From assembly GCF_963528755.1 (NCBI RefSeq), contig NZ_CAURXA010000004.1, positions 1 through 64,000 on the forward strand: 64,000 nucleotides of DNA. Direction: 5' to 3'. This DNA is from Selenomonas sp963528755 (GTDB taxonomy: Bacteria; Bacillota; Negativicutes; Selenomonadales; Selenomonadaceae). Every line of letters starts with the position of its first letter. Position 1 is the stretch's first letter. A program made the position numbers and the translations under genes. A model generated the notes under the pieces. It ran no database searches. It worked only from the letters and a program-made list of their open reading frames with translations, and was not told the origin of the DNA. Positions 40,384-49,918 of the stretch are shown here, in pieces.

Positions 40384-42228
40384 TTGTTTCCTTTCATGGA
40401 CAGGAAGAAGGGCAGCTGGCGTGCGCCGGCAAACGACAGCGGCGAGCTTGTCGGCTACAACGACCTCGCGCGCGTTTCTTTCGGCATACGCATGGTGCAC
40501 TACCTCGTGCGCGAGACGATCCAGAACTCGCTCGACGCGCGAAGAGACGACGCTGAAGGCGCCGTCCTCGTTTCCTTTCAATCGTTTGACATCCCGCGCG
40601 AGAGGTTTCCAGGGCGCGAGGATTTTCAGAATATCCTGGAGCGCTGCTTCCTCAGCAATCGGGACGACAAGAAGTGCCGCGAGGCGTTCGAGCGTGCGGC
40701 GGACGTTCTCAAGGCGGAGCGCATCGCTGTCCTTCGCATCAGCGATTTTCGCACGCGCGGGCTTGAAGGGGCGCTCGCGGGCGAGAAGGGTTCGCTTTGG
40801 AGCGGACTCGTCAAGGAGCAGGGTTTTTCCGTGCAGAAGGAAGAGAACGCGGGCGGCAGTTTCGGCATCGGTAAGGCGGTCGTCTATAGCTGCTCGGAGC
40901 TTCGCACGGCGTTCTTCGCCTCGTTGGACAAGGAGGGCGTGGAGTCGTATACGGGCGTCGCGAAGCTCGTCTCCTACAGGGACGAGAAGGATCGCTGGAC
41001 GACGGGCACGGTCTACTACAGCGACGAGAACAAGAAGGCGCTTCTGGACATCTTCACGCTCGATCCCGCCTTTCGGCGTCGCACGAGCGGCACGGACATC
41101 TTCATCATGGGGCTCGTGCCCATCGAGGGCTTGGAACAGGAGATGATCCGCGCCGTTCTCGACAATTTCCTTCTCTCGATATGGCTTGGCAACCTGGAGG
41201 TGGAGATCGGCGATCACCGCATCACGAAGACGAGCCTTGGCCTTTACGCGGATTCACTTCCCGTTGAAAAGACGGCTGGCAGTCCGCATCACAAGGAATA
41301 CTATGAGGAGAACCGCATGATCCAGCGCTACGCGCGCATGCTTCTAGGCGAGGACGAGGCGACGCAGAGGATCGAGCTTCGTGCCGCAGAATACGGCGCG
41401 AAGTACGGCTTTCCTGACAGCGCGGCGACGCTATTTTTGACGCGCGGCGAGGGGCTGAACCGCCGCATCCTCATGTCGCGCCACATCGGCATGAAGCTCT
41501 TCGAGCAGAAGGGGTTTCCGAGCGGCATCGATTTCACGGGCATCTTCCTCATCAAGGAGAACGCGATGGGGCAGGCTTTTCGCCGCATCGAGGTGCCGTC
41601 GCACGACGCGTGGGAGCCAGGCGTCCTGCAGGATGCGGCAGAGGAGAAGCAGGCGAAGGAGATGTACCTGGGGCTCAAGCGCTACCTGAAGGAAAAGGTG
41701 CGCGAGCGGCTGATGGCGGAGGAGGAGCGTGGCGTCGACGCCTTCGGCGCGGGCGATTTCCTGCCTGACTTGGAAGACGCGGCCGTGCGCCGCGCCCTTG
41801 TCGCACGAAAGGGCGGACGCAAAGAGGAGCTTCAAAGCGGTGTTGAGAAGATCCGCAAGAAGAAGGCGGCGGCATCGCGCCTCTCGCCGCTCCACATGCG
41901 CTCCTTCTGTGTCGAGCGCGGGAAGGGGCGCTATCGCTTGAGCCTCATCGCGCCGCGAAAGGCTGAGCGCGTGCGCCTGGAGCTTTTTCTCGCGGGCGAA
42001 CAGATGGATGTTCCTGTCAAATTGCTCGCGGCCTCGCTTTCGGGCAGAGCCAGGGCGAAATTGGTGAAATTCGAGAAGAACGTCATCGAACTGCAGAATG
42101 TCGCGAAGGGCGCGAAACTCTTTGTCGACTATACGATGGATTATCGTGACTACTGCCTGATGGAGGTGAAGTACGTTGAAGATCCGGGGGCGTCTGGCGC
42201 CGTATCCGCTGCTGGCGAAGACGAATGA
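40384..42228 (+). CDS. GHKL (Hsp90/MutL/MORC-like) ATPase, putative defence protein
   Basis: About 614 residues. The start is uncertain: TTG 40384 follows GAGGTGG by 5 nt, and GTG 40375 or ATG 40396 are alternatives. The ATPase fold is shown by YLVRETIQNSLDAR (Glu44, Asn48, Asp51: the N box), RISDFRTRGLEG (119-130, G1 box) and NAGGSFGIGKAVVYS (G2 lid). The remaining 400 residues are unassigned, with a basic coiled region at about 460-505. Similar ATPases occur with Z1, PD-(D/E)XK and DUF6339 proteins in bacterial defence islands. The next two genes overlap it, giving one operon. Confidence 0.72.
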   Translation: MFPFMDRKKGSWRAPANDSGELVGYNDLARVSFGIRMVHYLVRETIQNSLDARRDDAEGAVLVSFQSFDIPRERFPGREDFQNILERCFLSNRDDKKCREAFERAADVLKAERIAVLRISDFRTRGLEGALAGEKGSLWSGLVKEQGFSVQKEENAGGSFGIGKAVVYSCSELRTAFFASLDKEGVESYTGVAKLVSYRDEKDRWTTGTVYYSDENKKALLDIFTLDPAFRRRTSGTDIFIMGLVPIEGLEQEMIRAVLDNFLLSIWLGNLEVEIGDHRITKTSLGLYADSLPVEKTAGSPHHKEYYEENRMIQRYARMLLGEDEATQRIELRAAEYGAKYGFPDSAATLFLTRGEGLNRRILMSRHIGMKLFEQKGFPSGIDFTGIFLIKENAMGQAFRRIEVPSHDAWEPGVLQDAAEEKQAKEMYLGLKRYLKEKVRERLMAEEERGVDAFGAGDFLPDLEDAAVRRALVARKGGRKEELQSGVEKIRKKKAAASRLSPLHMRSFCVERGKGRYRLSLIAPRKAERVRLELFLAGEQMDVPVKLLAASLSGRARAKLVKFEKNVIELQNVAKGAKLFVDYTMDYRDYCLMEVKYVEDPGASGAVSAAGEDE

Positions 42229-43042
42229 CAGCTACCGCAAGTCGTCGTTCGACGGCATCGCCGAGCTGAAGGCGGCGGGAGGAGAACTGCGCCTCGAATT
42301 TCGCGCCGTGCTTCGCTGTACGTCGCTCAGGAACCTCGTGCGTGCGGGGTTTGCGGGCTATGCGCTGCACGTCGAGTCGCCCGTCACGTCGTATCGCCGC
42401 CTCTTCGAGTTCAACGATGCGCCGTTTCATCTGACGCTGGCGGCGGACGAGGTGCGTTCTGCGCTGCAGGTCACGCCGTTCGTCGTCGCGAAGGCGGCAA
42501 TCGAGGGATATGTGAGCGACGATTTTCATGAAGCCTACGAAGGGCAGGCCTTTTCCTTCTCGCGCGGACATATCCTCGCCGTCGATCAGACGACGGAATT
42601 CCTGCTGCAGGCGCACGACGAACGCGAGACGCTTCCTTCCATCGTGCGCGTCGAGCCTTTGGGGCGCGAGGCGGGCGAGGCGGCGCTTCGCGTCGACTGC
42701 GGCTCGGACTACATCGTCGCCCGTCTGCCGCAAGGCATGTACGACGCTTATCGCCGCTACGCGAAGGGCGTCTACAGCGCGACGTTTCTCTCGTGCGTCG
42801 TCCAGCCGGCTCTCACTGCGGCGCTCGAAAAGCTGCAGGATGGCCTGTGTGCGGGCGAAGAGCCGAGAACGCGCTGGCAGAGGGTGCTCGTGCACCTCTT
42901 GGAAGAAGAAAAGCTCGATCTTGCGGCGAAGGACGCACAGCCCCTTGCCGTCGCCCAGCGCCTCCTGCGCGACCCGCTGAACCGCGCCGTGCAGGAGTTG
43001 GAGGATCTGGTGCAGCGCGAGGAGGTGGGCGCATGGAACTGA
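42176..43042 (+). CDS. Unknown protein, second gene of the GHKL cassette
   Basis: A 288-residue protein started by TTG 42176 with GGAGGTG 7-8 nt upstream, overlapping the ATPase gene by 53 nt. It opens MKIRGRLAPYPLLAKTNDSY. The N-terminal half looks beta-rich and the C-terminal half is helical and acidic (LTAALEKLQDGLCAGE, VQELEDLVQREEV). I cannot assign a family, and no catalytic motif stands out. Its tight packing between a GHKL ATPase and a DUF6339-like gene suggests all three act as a complex. Confidence 0.7.
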   Translation: MKIRGRLAPYPLLAKTNDSYRKSSFDGIAELKAAGGELRLEFRAVLRCTSLRNLVRAGFAGYALHVESPVTSYRRLFEFNDAPFHLTLAADEVRSALQVTPFVVAKAAIEGYVSDDFHEAYEGQAFSFSRGHILAVDQTTEFLLQAHDERETLPSIVRVEPLGREAGEAALRVDCGSDYIVARLPQGMYDAYRRYAKGVYSATFLSCVVQPALTAALEKLQDGLCAGEEPRTRWQRVLVHLLEEEKLDLAAKDAQPLAVAQRLLRDPLNRAVQELEDLVQREEVGAWN

Positions 43043-43770
43043 GCTTCATGACGCAGGCGGGCGTCGACGATATGAAGACACATGTCGAGGAATATGCCGC
43101 GATGTATCAGAGCGCGGACAATGCGGCGATGCTCGCGCATCTTTCGGCGCGGGGCTATCTCGAGAAGACGGAGCTTGCCGCACTTTCGCCCGTCGAGCTT
43201 CTGACAGAGGGCGACTTTGTCTCGACGGACGTGGAGAATGTGCGGCGCATTTACGGCGCATGGCGCACGCTCGCGCCCTATACGGCGGCGGATGAGCGCT
43301 TCTGGGCGGGGCTTTCGCACACGCTCTTCTGGCGCTACATCCATTACCGCAAGGAAAAAGATTTCGGCGAAGGCAAGGCTGCCGCGCTCCGAAGCGATTT
43401 CTTCTTCGCGCAGGGGAGGCGCCGCTCGCTCTTCGTGAATCCGATCGCCCGCCTGTGGTGGGCGGGGCACATGGTCTTCGATGAGCGCCGCCGCGATCCG
43501 TTCGAACTTCTGCCCGTGCTCGCGCAAGAAGCGTTCGCCTCGCAGCTCGTGCTCCTCGCTTCAAGCAGCCTCATGAGCCGCAGGGAGACGCGCTTCGCCG
43601 TGCTCGCGCTCTTGGAGCGCTTCGAGCGCAGTGGGAGGAAGGTCAAGCGCGAGCATCTGCAGGCGCTCCTCGCGCGCCTCAATGTGATTTCCTCGCTGAC
43701 GCTTGTCGACATGCTCGCGCAGGAGGAGATCGAGAAACGGTTGGAAGGAGTGCTTTTCGATGGAGAATGA
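43033..43770 (+). CDS. DUF6339-like protein, third gene of the GHKL cassette
   Basis: A 245-residue protein. ATG 43033 (MELSFMTQAGVDDMKTHVEE) has GGAGGTGG upstream and overlaps the previous gene by 10 nt. The centre contains FWAGLSHTLFWRYIHYRKEK and RRRSLFVNPIARLWWAGHMV, which recall the DUF6339 family found in defence-associated clusters; this is recognition from memory. It is mainly helical with no membrane segment. It overlaps the following nitroreductase gene by 11 nt, so the operon may continue into that gene. Confidence 0.65.
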   Translation: MELSFMTQAGVDDMKTHVEEYAAMYQSADNAAMLAHLSARGYLEKTELAALSPVELLTEGDFVSTDVENVRRIYGAWRTLAPYTAADERFWAGLSHTLFWRYIHYRKEKDFGEGKAAALRSDFFFAQGRRRSLFVNPIARLWWAGHMVFDERRRDPFELLPVLAQEAFASQLVLLASSSLMSRRETRFAVLALLERFERSGRKVKREHLQALLARLNVISSLTLVDMLAQEEIEKRLEGVLFDGE

Positions 43771-44263
43771 CGTCGTGTTTCAGCGCCGCAGCATAAGGAA
43801 GTATCAGGCGAGGCCAGTCGAGCCAGAGAAGGTCGAGCGCATCCTGCGTGCAGGGATGCAGGCCCCGTCCGCCTGCAATCAGCGGCCGTGGGAGTTCTTC
43901 GTCGTCGAGAACCGCGAGAAGATCGCTGCGCTCGCCAAGGTCACGCCCTATACAGGCTGCGCGGCGGGAGCGCCGCTCCTCTTAGCGCTCGCCTACCGTA
44001 CGGAAGGCTTGACCGTGCCTCGCTTCTCGCACATCGACATGGCAGCGGCGCAGCAGAACATCTGGCTCGAAGCGACGTATCTCGGCCTCGGCGGCGTCTG
44101 GTTCGGCATCGCTCCCTACGAGGAGAACATGAAGAAGGTGGAAGAAATCCTCGAAATGCCCGCGAACCTCAAGGCATTTTCCCTCTTCGCCCTCGGCTAT
44201 CCGAACGAGAGAAAGCTGCATGTAGACCGCTTCGAGGAGGCGAGGGTACATTATGTGCGGTAA
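43760..44263 (+). CDS. Nitroreductase family flavoprotein
   Basis: A 167-residue FMN enzyme with AAGGAG before the ATG. It begins NDVVFQRRSIRKYQARPV (the RRSIR FMN-phosphate-binding motif) and continues ILRAGMQAPSACNQRPWEFF, AAQQNIWLEATYLGLGGVW and GYPNE near the end. The size fits the shorter nitroreductase subgroup. The substrate is unknown; family members reduce nitro compounds, quinones or flavins using NAD(P)H. It overlaps the DUF6339-like gene by 11 nt, which may be incidental or may signal co-expression. Confidence 0.9.
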   Translation: MENDVVFQRRSIRKYQARPVEPEKVERILRAGMQAPSACNQRPWEFFVVENREKIAALAKVTPYTGCAAGAPLLLALAYRTEGLTVPRFSHIDMAAAQQNIWLEATYLGLGGVWFGIAPYEENMKKVEEILEMPANLKAFSLFALGYPNERKLHVDRFEEARVHYVR

Positions 44264-44317
44264 AGCGGAGTTGAATGATGAAGCATGAATGAGATCGTTT
44301 AGAAGTCCGGGAGGTTC

Positions 44318-46243
44318 ATGATGCTTATATATGCGGACGATAAGGGCGGCTTCATGCGCCTGTTGGATCAAGCTCGATTAGCTGATTGGATCAAAGAGTT
44401 GGTTCAAGAAAAAATGAGGCGGATCGTGGGGCGGGCGGAGTATCGCTCTTGGGCGAATTCCTTACGGGATATGGGACATGTGCTCGATGATGATTCTATT
44501 CCAGACAATGTGGGAATTGCCATCGAGTATAATATTCCGCAGACTGGCATGCGTATCGATTTTATGATTTCCGGTTATGACGGCAGCAATCATGGAAACG
44601 TCATTGTCATCGAGTTGAAACAATGGGATGAGATCCGCAGGATTCCGGCTTCGGACAGCGTCATTGAAGCCTTGGATGACGACCTTGAACGGCTGGCGAA
44701 TGTCGGAAGCAAAGACGAAATTGTTGAAACATATACGGGTGGATGCCTGCAAGAAGTCAGCCATCCCGCCTATCAGGCATGGTCCTATTGTCGAGTGTTG
44801 GAAGCTTTCAATGAGAATGTACAGGAAAAGCTAATTGCGCTGCATCCTTGCGCTTATTTGCACAACTATGTTCGACAGCCAGACGATCCGCTCTTTCACG
44901 AGCAGTATCGGACATATCTCGATCGTGCGCCCGTTTTTGTTCATGGAGAGATTCCAAAACTCCGCGAATTCATCAAGGAATACATTTGCAAAGGAGATCG
45001 AAGCGAAGTCTTGCATATCTTGGATCGTAGCAAAATCCGTCCGTCCAAGAAGCTGCAGGATGCTATCGGCAGTATGATGAAGGGCAGGCAGGAATTCGTA
45101 CTGCTCGATCATCAGAGGGTGGTTTATGAAAAAATCTTGCGACTGGCTCGTCGGTGCGTATGCGATAACAAGAAGCGAACCATCTTGATACAAGGCGGAC
45201 CGGGGACAGGAAAATCTGTGATTGCGATCAACCTGCTCTGTCAACTGACTCAGGATGGTCAGGCTTGCCAATATGCCTCGAAGAACCAGGCTCCTCGGCA
45301 AGTCTATAGCGAGAAGTTGAAGGGGACGATGAGGAAGAGCGCCATCGATATGCTTTTCAAGGGAACTGGTTGCTATACAAAGGTTTCTGCTTCTACATGC
45401 GGCCGTATTGATACGATCATCGTAGATGAGGCGCACCGCCTCAACGAAAGATCATTCCATAGCCTGGGGAAAAATCAGGTGATGGAAATCATCCATAATG
45501 CGAAATGCAGTGTCTTCTTTATCGATGAGAATCAGCGTGTTACATTGAACGACATCGGCAGCGTCGCTGAAATCAAGAAATAGGCGGCTGAAGCAGGTTC
45601 GGAAGTCTACGAGACGGAGCTTGTGTCCCAGTTCCGTTGCAACGGATCTGATGGATACCTGGCGTGGCTGGATCATGCCCTAGGAATTCGTAAAACAGCA
45701 AATACGACACTGGAAGGAATCGCGTATGAGTTCCAGGTCGTGGATTCTCCGACGAAACTTCGCAGGATGATCAGGGAGAAAAATCGGTCGGGGCAATCTG
45801 CACGTCTTGTAGCCGGATATTGCTGGAATTGGCTCAAGGCAGGGAGAAATGATTCCAGCATTCATGATATCAAAATAGGCGATTTTTCTATGAGCTGGAA
45901 TCTGGGCAGTGGAATCTATGCATTGGAAGATACGTCCATCGATGAAGTCGGCTGTATTCATACTGTGCAGGGGCTGGAATTTGATTATATCGGAGTGATC
46001 ATCGGGCTTGATCTGCGCTATGAAGATGGGCATCTTGTAGCGGATTATACGCAAAGAGCGTGGACAGACCAGTCTTTGTCGGGGATAGGGAGACTGGTCA
46101 AGGGATATCCCCGCGATGCAAAGAAAATTGCAGATGAAATCATCAAGAATACCTATCGTATACTGATGACCCGAGGCATGAAGGGCTGCTACATTTATTG
46201 CTGCGACCCAAGTCTGAGCCGCTATTTCCAAGGTATTCTTTGA
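44318..46243 (+). pseudogene. Nuclease-helicase (DUF2075-like SF1) gene interrupted by an in-frame amber codon
   Basis: One reading frame of 642 codons is broken only by TAG at 45581-45583 (codon 422). N-terminal residues carry a PD-(D/E)XK-like signature (MRIDFMISGYDG, then VIVIELKQWD). The helicase part has Walker A GGPGTGKSVIAINL (about 292) and Walker B IIVDEAHRLN (about 369). After the stop the same frame continues with ETELVSQFRCNG, VHTVQGLEFDYIGVIIG and NTYRILMTRGMKG, the later SF1 motifs. The break is a single nonsense codon with no frameshift, so it is a recent pseudogene, a readthrough gene or a sequencing error. Lower GC suggests transfer. Confidence 0.8.
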
Positions 46244-46319
46244 GCAGATAGGAAACCTTCAGGACATATGTTCAGTCATCACGCGAAATGGCAATAAATT
46301 TATCTTTCCATACATTTTA

Positions 46320-46348
46320 TTGACGTTAGACGGGCTTTAATGTATAAT
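46320..46348 (+). promoter_or_regulatory. Promoter of the cobalamin riboswitch transcript
   Basis: TTGACG (46320-46325), 17-bp spacer, TATAAT (46343-46348). Confidence 0.8.
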
Positions 46349-46400
46349 CCTTGCTGTGAGGCGTTTGACGCGCTTCGCCTTTGAAAAACTTCATACATAA

Positions 46401-46550
46401 TCAAGGCGCTCGCGAGAGCTTAATAGGGAAATCGGTGCAAGCCCGATGCGATCCCGTCACTGTGATGCGGAGGATGTTCCATGATGTCACTGGAGGAAAC
46501 TCTGGGAAGGCGGAACAGACGATGATGCAGAGCCAGGAGACCTGCCTTGA
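46401..46550 (+). ncRNA. Cobalamin riboswitch (AdoCbl/B12 element)
   Basis: The closing stem TCAAGGC/GCCTTGA spans 46401-46550. Conserved elements are TTAATAGGGAAATCGGTGCA, CCCGTCACTGTGATG, GTCACTGG, CTGGGAAGG and the B12 box AGCCAGGAGACCTGCC (46531-46546). Two terminator-like hairpins follow before the receptor gene, so B12 binding should stop transcription. Confidence 0.95.
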
Positions 46551-46562
46551 TTTGTGAAACCG

Positions 46563-46639
46563 CACCTTCTTGCGAGCGACAGGAAAGGGTGTCTTTTTGA
46601 TGCTCTTTGTCCTCCTTGCAGATTGTGGGGAGGTTTTTC
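46563..46639 (+). terminator. Expression platform of the cobalamin riboswitch
   Basis: A hairpin CACCTT/AAGGGTG followed by TCTTTTTG (46563-46598), then CCTCC/GGAGG with TTTTT (46611-46639), lie between aptamer and receptor start. Either could be the regulated terminator. Confidence 0.65.
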
Positions 46640-46686
46640 TGTATCAAGGAATCTTGTAACAAGAAAGTAAAGGAGTCGTTCAAGTG

Positions 46687-48852
46687 ATGAGTGCGCAGAG
46701 AAAGAATTGGCTGGCATTGGCAATCGTGGGGGCGTTGACGGGCATGAGTCTGCACGGTAGCGTTTATGCGGCAGAGGCTGATGGGGAGGAAACAGCACAC
46801 GAGCTGTCAGAAACGGTCGTGGAGGCTGGACGAGCGAAACTCGCGGGCGGCCTTGTCGAGCGCAGGGAAAATATCGGCCTGCTCGGCTCGAAGGACGTCA
46901 TGGAGACGCCGTTTCAAGCGATGACTTTCGGCAAGAAAGCCTTGGAGCAGTTCAGCGTGCCCGATCGGACGATTCTCGACACACTTTCCTTGAGTCCCGC
47001 CGTTCGCGTCGGCCAGGGTGCAACGGACAGCAATGTCACGATTCGTGGACTCAGCTCCAATGGCAACAAGTGGTATATCAACGGCGTGCCCGGCATGGCG
47101 CATCAGAAGGATATGACAGCGAACTTCATCGACAGTGTCACTGTCATTGCAGGACCTGCGCTCGGCGTGCGCGGTACGACAGCGGGCTGGCAGGAAAATG
47201 CGGGCGGCGTCGTCGATATGATTTCCAAAAAGGCGTCGGCGAAGGGCGACCGCGAGGCGAAGGTCTCGTTTCACGGCAAGAGCTATGTGTCGCAGTCGGT
47301 TGATCTCGGCGAGCGCTTCGGCGAGAACAAGGAATGGGGTGTGCGCTTTAACGTCCTGCAGGGGCAGGGCACTTTGTCGGTTGATCATGCACGCATGTGG
47401 AAGTGGGGCGTCTATCTGAATCTTGACCACAAGACGACGAACAGCACGACGAATTTGCTCATGGGCTACGACTATACGCGCCAGCGCGGCGATGGCAATA
47501 GCTTGAGTGTAGCAAGAACTCTCAAGCGTCTGCCGAAAGCGCCTAGCGGTTCGGTCAACTTCTCCCCAGATTGGGCAGAGGATACGTATAACGATTGGAC
47601 ATTCATTCTGAACCATGAGCAGAAGATCAGCGAACATGCGAGGGCATTTTTGAATGCCGGGTATCACAAGGAAAACTATACGAGTTGGATTCAAGGTTAC
47701 GGTCGCACGCTGCTCAATCTGGATGGAGATTATGCCTCTTTGCGGTCATCTGGGTACGGTAGCGGCTATTCGCAATGGCCTGTGGCGCATGAGACGAAGT
47801 ATATCGGCATCGGCGTCAAGGGCGATTTCAAGCTCGGCGAATGGAAGAGTGATTATGTGCTGAGCCTTGACAAGATGTGGTTTCGGCGTGAAGTCATAGG
47901 GAATTACGGGTCTGATCCTTCGGATATCTACGTCCCAGCACCTGGTAATATCTATCATTCCAATTCCACACCACTTCCCGCGCCGTTGCCCAAGCACACA
48001 TTGAAGACGCAGTACAATCTGCAGATGCTTGGCTGGCATGTCGTGGATACATTTACCGCGCCGGGAGACAAGCTTGGCATTACGCTCGGTCTGCACGGGC
48101 ATCGCGGCATCCGCGCTAGAAACTATGCGGGCAGCAGCGCGTCAGAAATCGACGCGAGCGCGACTTGCCCGACATTTGCCGTTACGTATCAGTTCACGCC
48201 GCAATTCATGATGTATGCAAATCACAGCGAGAGCTTTGACGAGGGGACAGTCGTTGGCTCTGGCTATGCAAACATGGGCGAGACGATTCCGCCGGCAAAG
48301 ACGAAGCAGAACGAGGTCGGCGTCAAGTATCAGAGCAAGGGGCTTTTGCAGACGCTCAGTTACTACAAGATGCGCAAGCAGGGAACGAACGATGTTTTGC
48401 GGGGCGGTTTGAAATATTTGGAAATCGACAAGGAGCAGAAGTATTCGGGCGTTGAATATTCAGCCGTCGGCAAGATCTCGCCGCAGCTCGATATGATTCT
48501 CGCGCTGAATTGGCTGCAGGCGGAGCAGACGGACGGCAATTCCGTCCTAGGGCTGCCAAAGTGGGCAGGAACGGCGGCGCTCGTCTATAAGCCGACGGAA
48601 GATCTCTCGGTCATCGGACGGTTGAACTACAGTGCCAAGGCGCGTATTCGCCATAGCGATCCACTGGATGTGCCTGCGTATACAACCTTCGATTTGGGGC
48701 TGAATTATAAGACAAAGATTTCGAGCAAGGATGTGACGTTCTCCTTGATGTGCAGCAACTTGTTTGACAAGCGCTACTGGTATGCTTCGGGGAGTTCTAT
48801 CGCTTTGGGCATGCCGCGTACGGTTTCCTTGTCGGCGAGCTGCGATTTCTGA
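46687..48852 (+). CDS. TonB-dependent outer-membrane receptor, probably for cobalamin or corrinoids
   Basis: A 721-residue protein. ATG 46687 (or GTG 46684, which is closer to AAAGGAG). A signal peptide (LALAIVGALTGMSLHGSVYA) is followed by a TonB-box-like ELSETVVEAG, a plug domain (VTIRGLSSNGNKWYINGVPG, NAGGVVDMISKKAS) and a 22-strand-type barrel ending in Phe (VSLSASCDF). The preceding B12 riboswitch argues for a cobalamin/cobinamide substrate, although the plug resembles siderophore receptors. It takes energy from TonB/ExbBD. The downstream genes supply the binding protein and permease. Confidence 0.9.
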   Translation: MSAQRKNWLALAIVGALTGMSLHGSVYAAEADGEETAHELSETVVEAGRAKLAGGLVERRENIGLLGSKDVMETPFQAMTFGKKALEQFSVPDRTILDTLSLSPAVRVGQGATDSNVTIRGLSSNGNKWYINGVPGMAHQKDMTANFIDSVTVIAGPALGVRGTTAGWQENAGGVVDMISKKASAKGDREAKVSFHGKSYVSQSVDLGERFGENKEWGVRFNVLQGQGTLSVDHARMWKWGVYLNLDHKTTNSTTNLLMGYDYTRQRGDGNSLSVARTLKRLPKAPSGSVNFSPDWAEDTYNDWTFILNHEQKISEHARAFLNAGYHKENYTSWIQGYGRTLLNLDGDYASLRSSGYGSGYSQWPVAHETKYIGIGVKGDFKLGEWKSDYVLSLDKMWFRREVIGNYGSDPSDIYVPAPGNIYHSNSTPLPAPLPKHTLKTQYNLQMLGWHVVDTFTAPGDKLGITLGLHGHRGIRARNYAGSSASEIDASATCPTFAVTYQFTPQFMMYANHSESFDEGTVVGSGYANMGETIPPAKTKQNEVGVKYQSKGLLQTLSYYKMRKQGTNDVLRGGLKYLEIDKEQKYSGVEYSAVGKISPQLDMILALNWLQAEQTDGNSVLGLPKWAGTAALVYKPTEDLSVIGRLNYSAKARIRHSDPLDVPAYTTFDLGLNYKTKISSKDVTFSLMCSNLFDKRYWYASGSSIALGMPRTVSLSASCDF

Positions 48853-48904
48853 TGACGGGAATGTTTGCGGATTCGTTGAGTCGTTCTTTTGAGAAGATGG
48901 TGTG

Positions 48905-49918
48905 ATGAGGCGATTGTATATGGGCGGCGTCCTTCTCGGAGCACTTTTCCTTTTCGCGCTTATTCGAACGGGTTGCTCCTATGGCGGTGAACAGGCAGCG
49001 CTGCAAGCGGATGGATTTGCTGTAGAAAATTATGATTCGGCTCTGCGACCGCATGTTTATCACTATTCAGAGCATCCGAAGCGTATCGTGGCGCTTTGGC
49101 AAAATTCCATTGAGACCTTACTGGCTTTGGGCGCGGCAGACCGTATCATCGTCGCGGGCGGGTTGTCGAATACGGATGTCCTTGCGCCGGAGAACGTATC
49201 AGCTTATGAAACGATTCCTCTGCGGCTCAAGCAAGTGCCTGATGTGGAAACAATGCTGACGCTGCAGCCCGATCTGATCGTCGGCTGGCTCTTCGACTTT
49301 ACGCGGCAGAGCAACGGCGTTGGGCGCAGCGACTTCTGGGAGAAGCGCGGTACGAACGTTTATATGACGACGATGAACGGCGCGGATTTTAAGGACGTTC
49401 ATACGTTGGAAGACGAGCTGAGATTCATCCGTGATCTCGGCACGATCGTCGACCGCGAGGAAAGGGCGGCAGAGATCGAACAGGAGATCCGCGCTGAGAT
49501 GACGCCCGTAATGCAAGGGAAGAGGCCGCGCGTCCTCGTCGTATCTTCCGTCGCACGCCAACTGACCATCTATACGCCGCGCACGCTCGCGGGAGACCTC
49601 TTGGAGCGGCTCGGCGCGGAAGTTTTGGGCGCGGATCGGCAGATGGTAGGAGAGGACGAGTTCATCAGCTATGAGCAGCTCTTGATGCTCGACCCTGACG
49701 TCATATTTGTTCAGTCTACGTCGCCGCACGATCAAGGGCCGCGTGAGCGGCTTCTGGCCAATCCAGCGCTTCACCGTCTGCGTGCCGTGCGGGAAGGGCA
49801 CATCTACTGCGTGCCCTTCTATCTCATGCGCTGCCCAGGCGTGCGGGTATTGGACTGCATCCGCTACTTCAAGCGCGGCTTGCAGGAGGCCGCTGCATCG
49901 GAAGGGGACGCTGCATGA
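48905..49918 (+). CDS. BtuF/FecB-type ABC substrate-binding lipoprotein
   Basis: A 337-residue lipoprotein (lipobox IRTGC, Cys24). The fold is cluster A-II (siderophore/B12): PKRIVALWQNSIETLLALG near the N-terminus, VETMLTLQPDLIVGW, and DPDVIFVQSTSP in the C-terminal lobe. The riboswitch-controlled receptor just upstream makes a corrinoid the likely ligand. It overlaps the permease gene by 4 nt. No special sorting or extra domain is seen. Confidence 0.88.
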   Translation: MRRLYMGGVLLGALFLFALIRTGCSYGGEQAALQADGFAVENYDSALRPHVYHYSEHPKRIVALWQNSIETLLALGAADRIIVAGGLSNTDVLAPENVSAYETIPLRLKQVPDVETMLTLQPDLIVGWLFDFTRQSNGVGRSDFWEKRGTNVYMTTMNGADFKDVHTLEDELRFIRDLGTIVDREERAAEIEQEIRAEMTPVMQGKRPRVLVVSSVARQLTIYTPRTLAGDLLERLGAEVLGADRQMVGEDEFISYEQLLMLDPDVIFVQSTSPHDQGPRERLLANPALHRLRAVREGHIYCVPFYLMRCPGVRVLDCIRYFKRGLQEAAASEGDAA

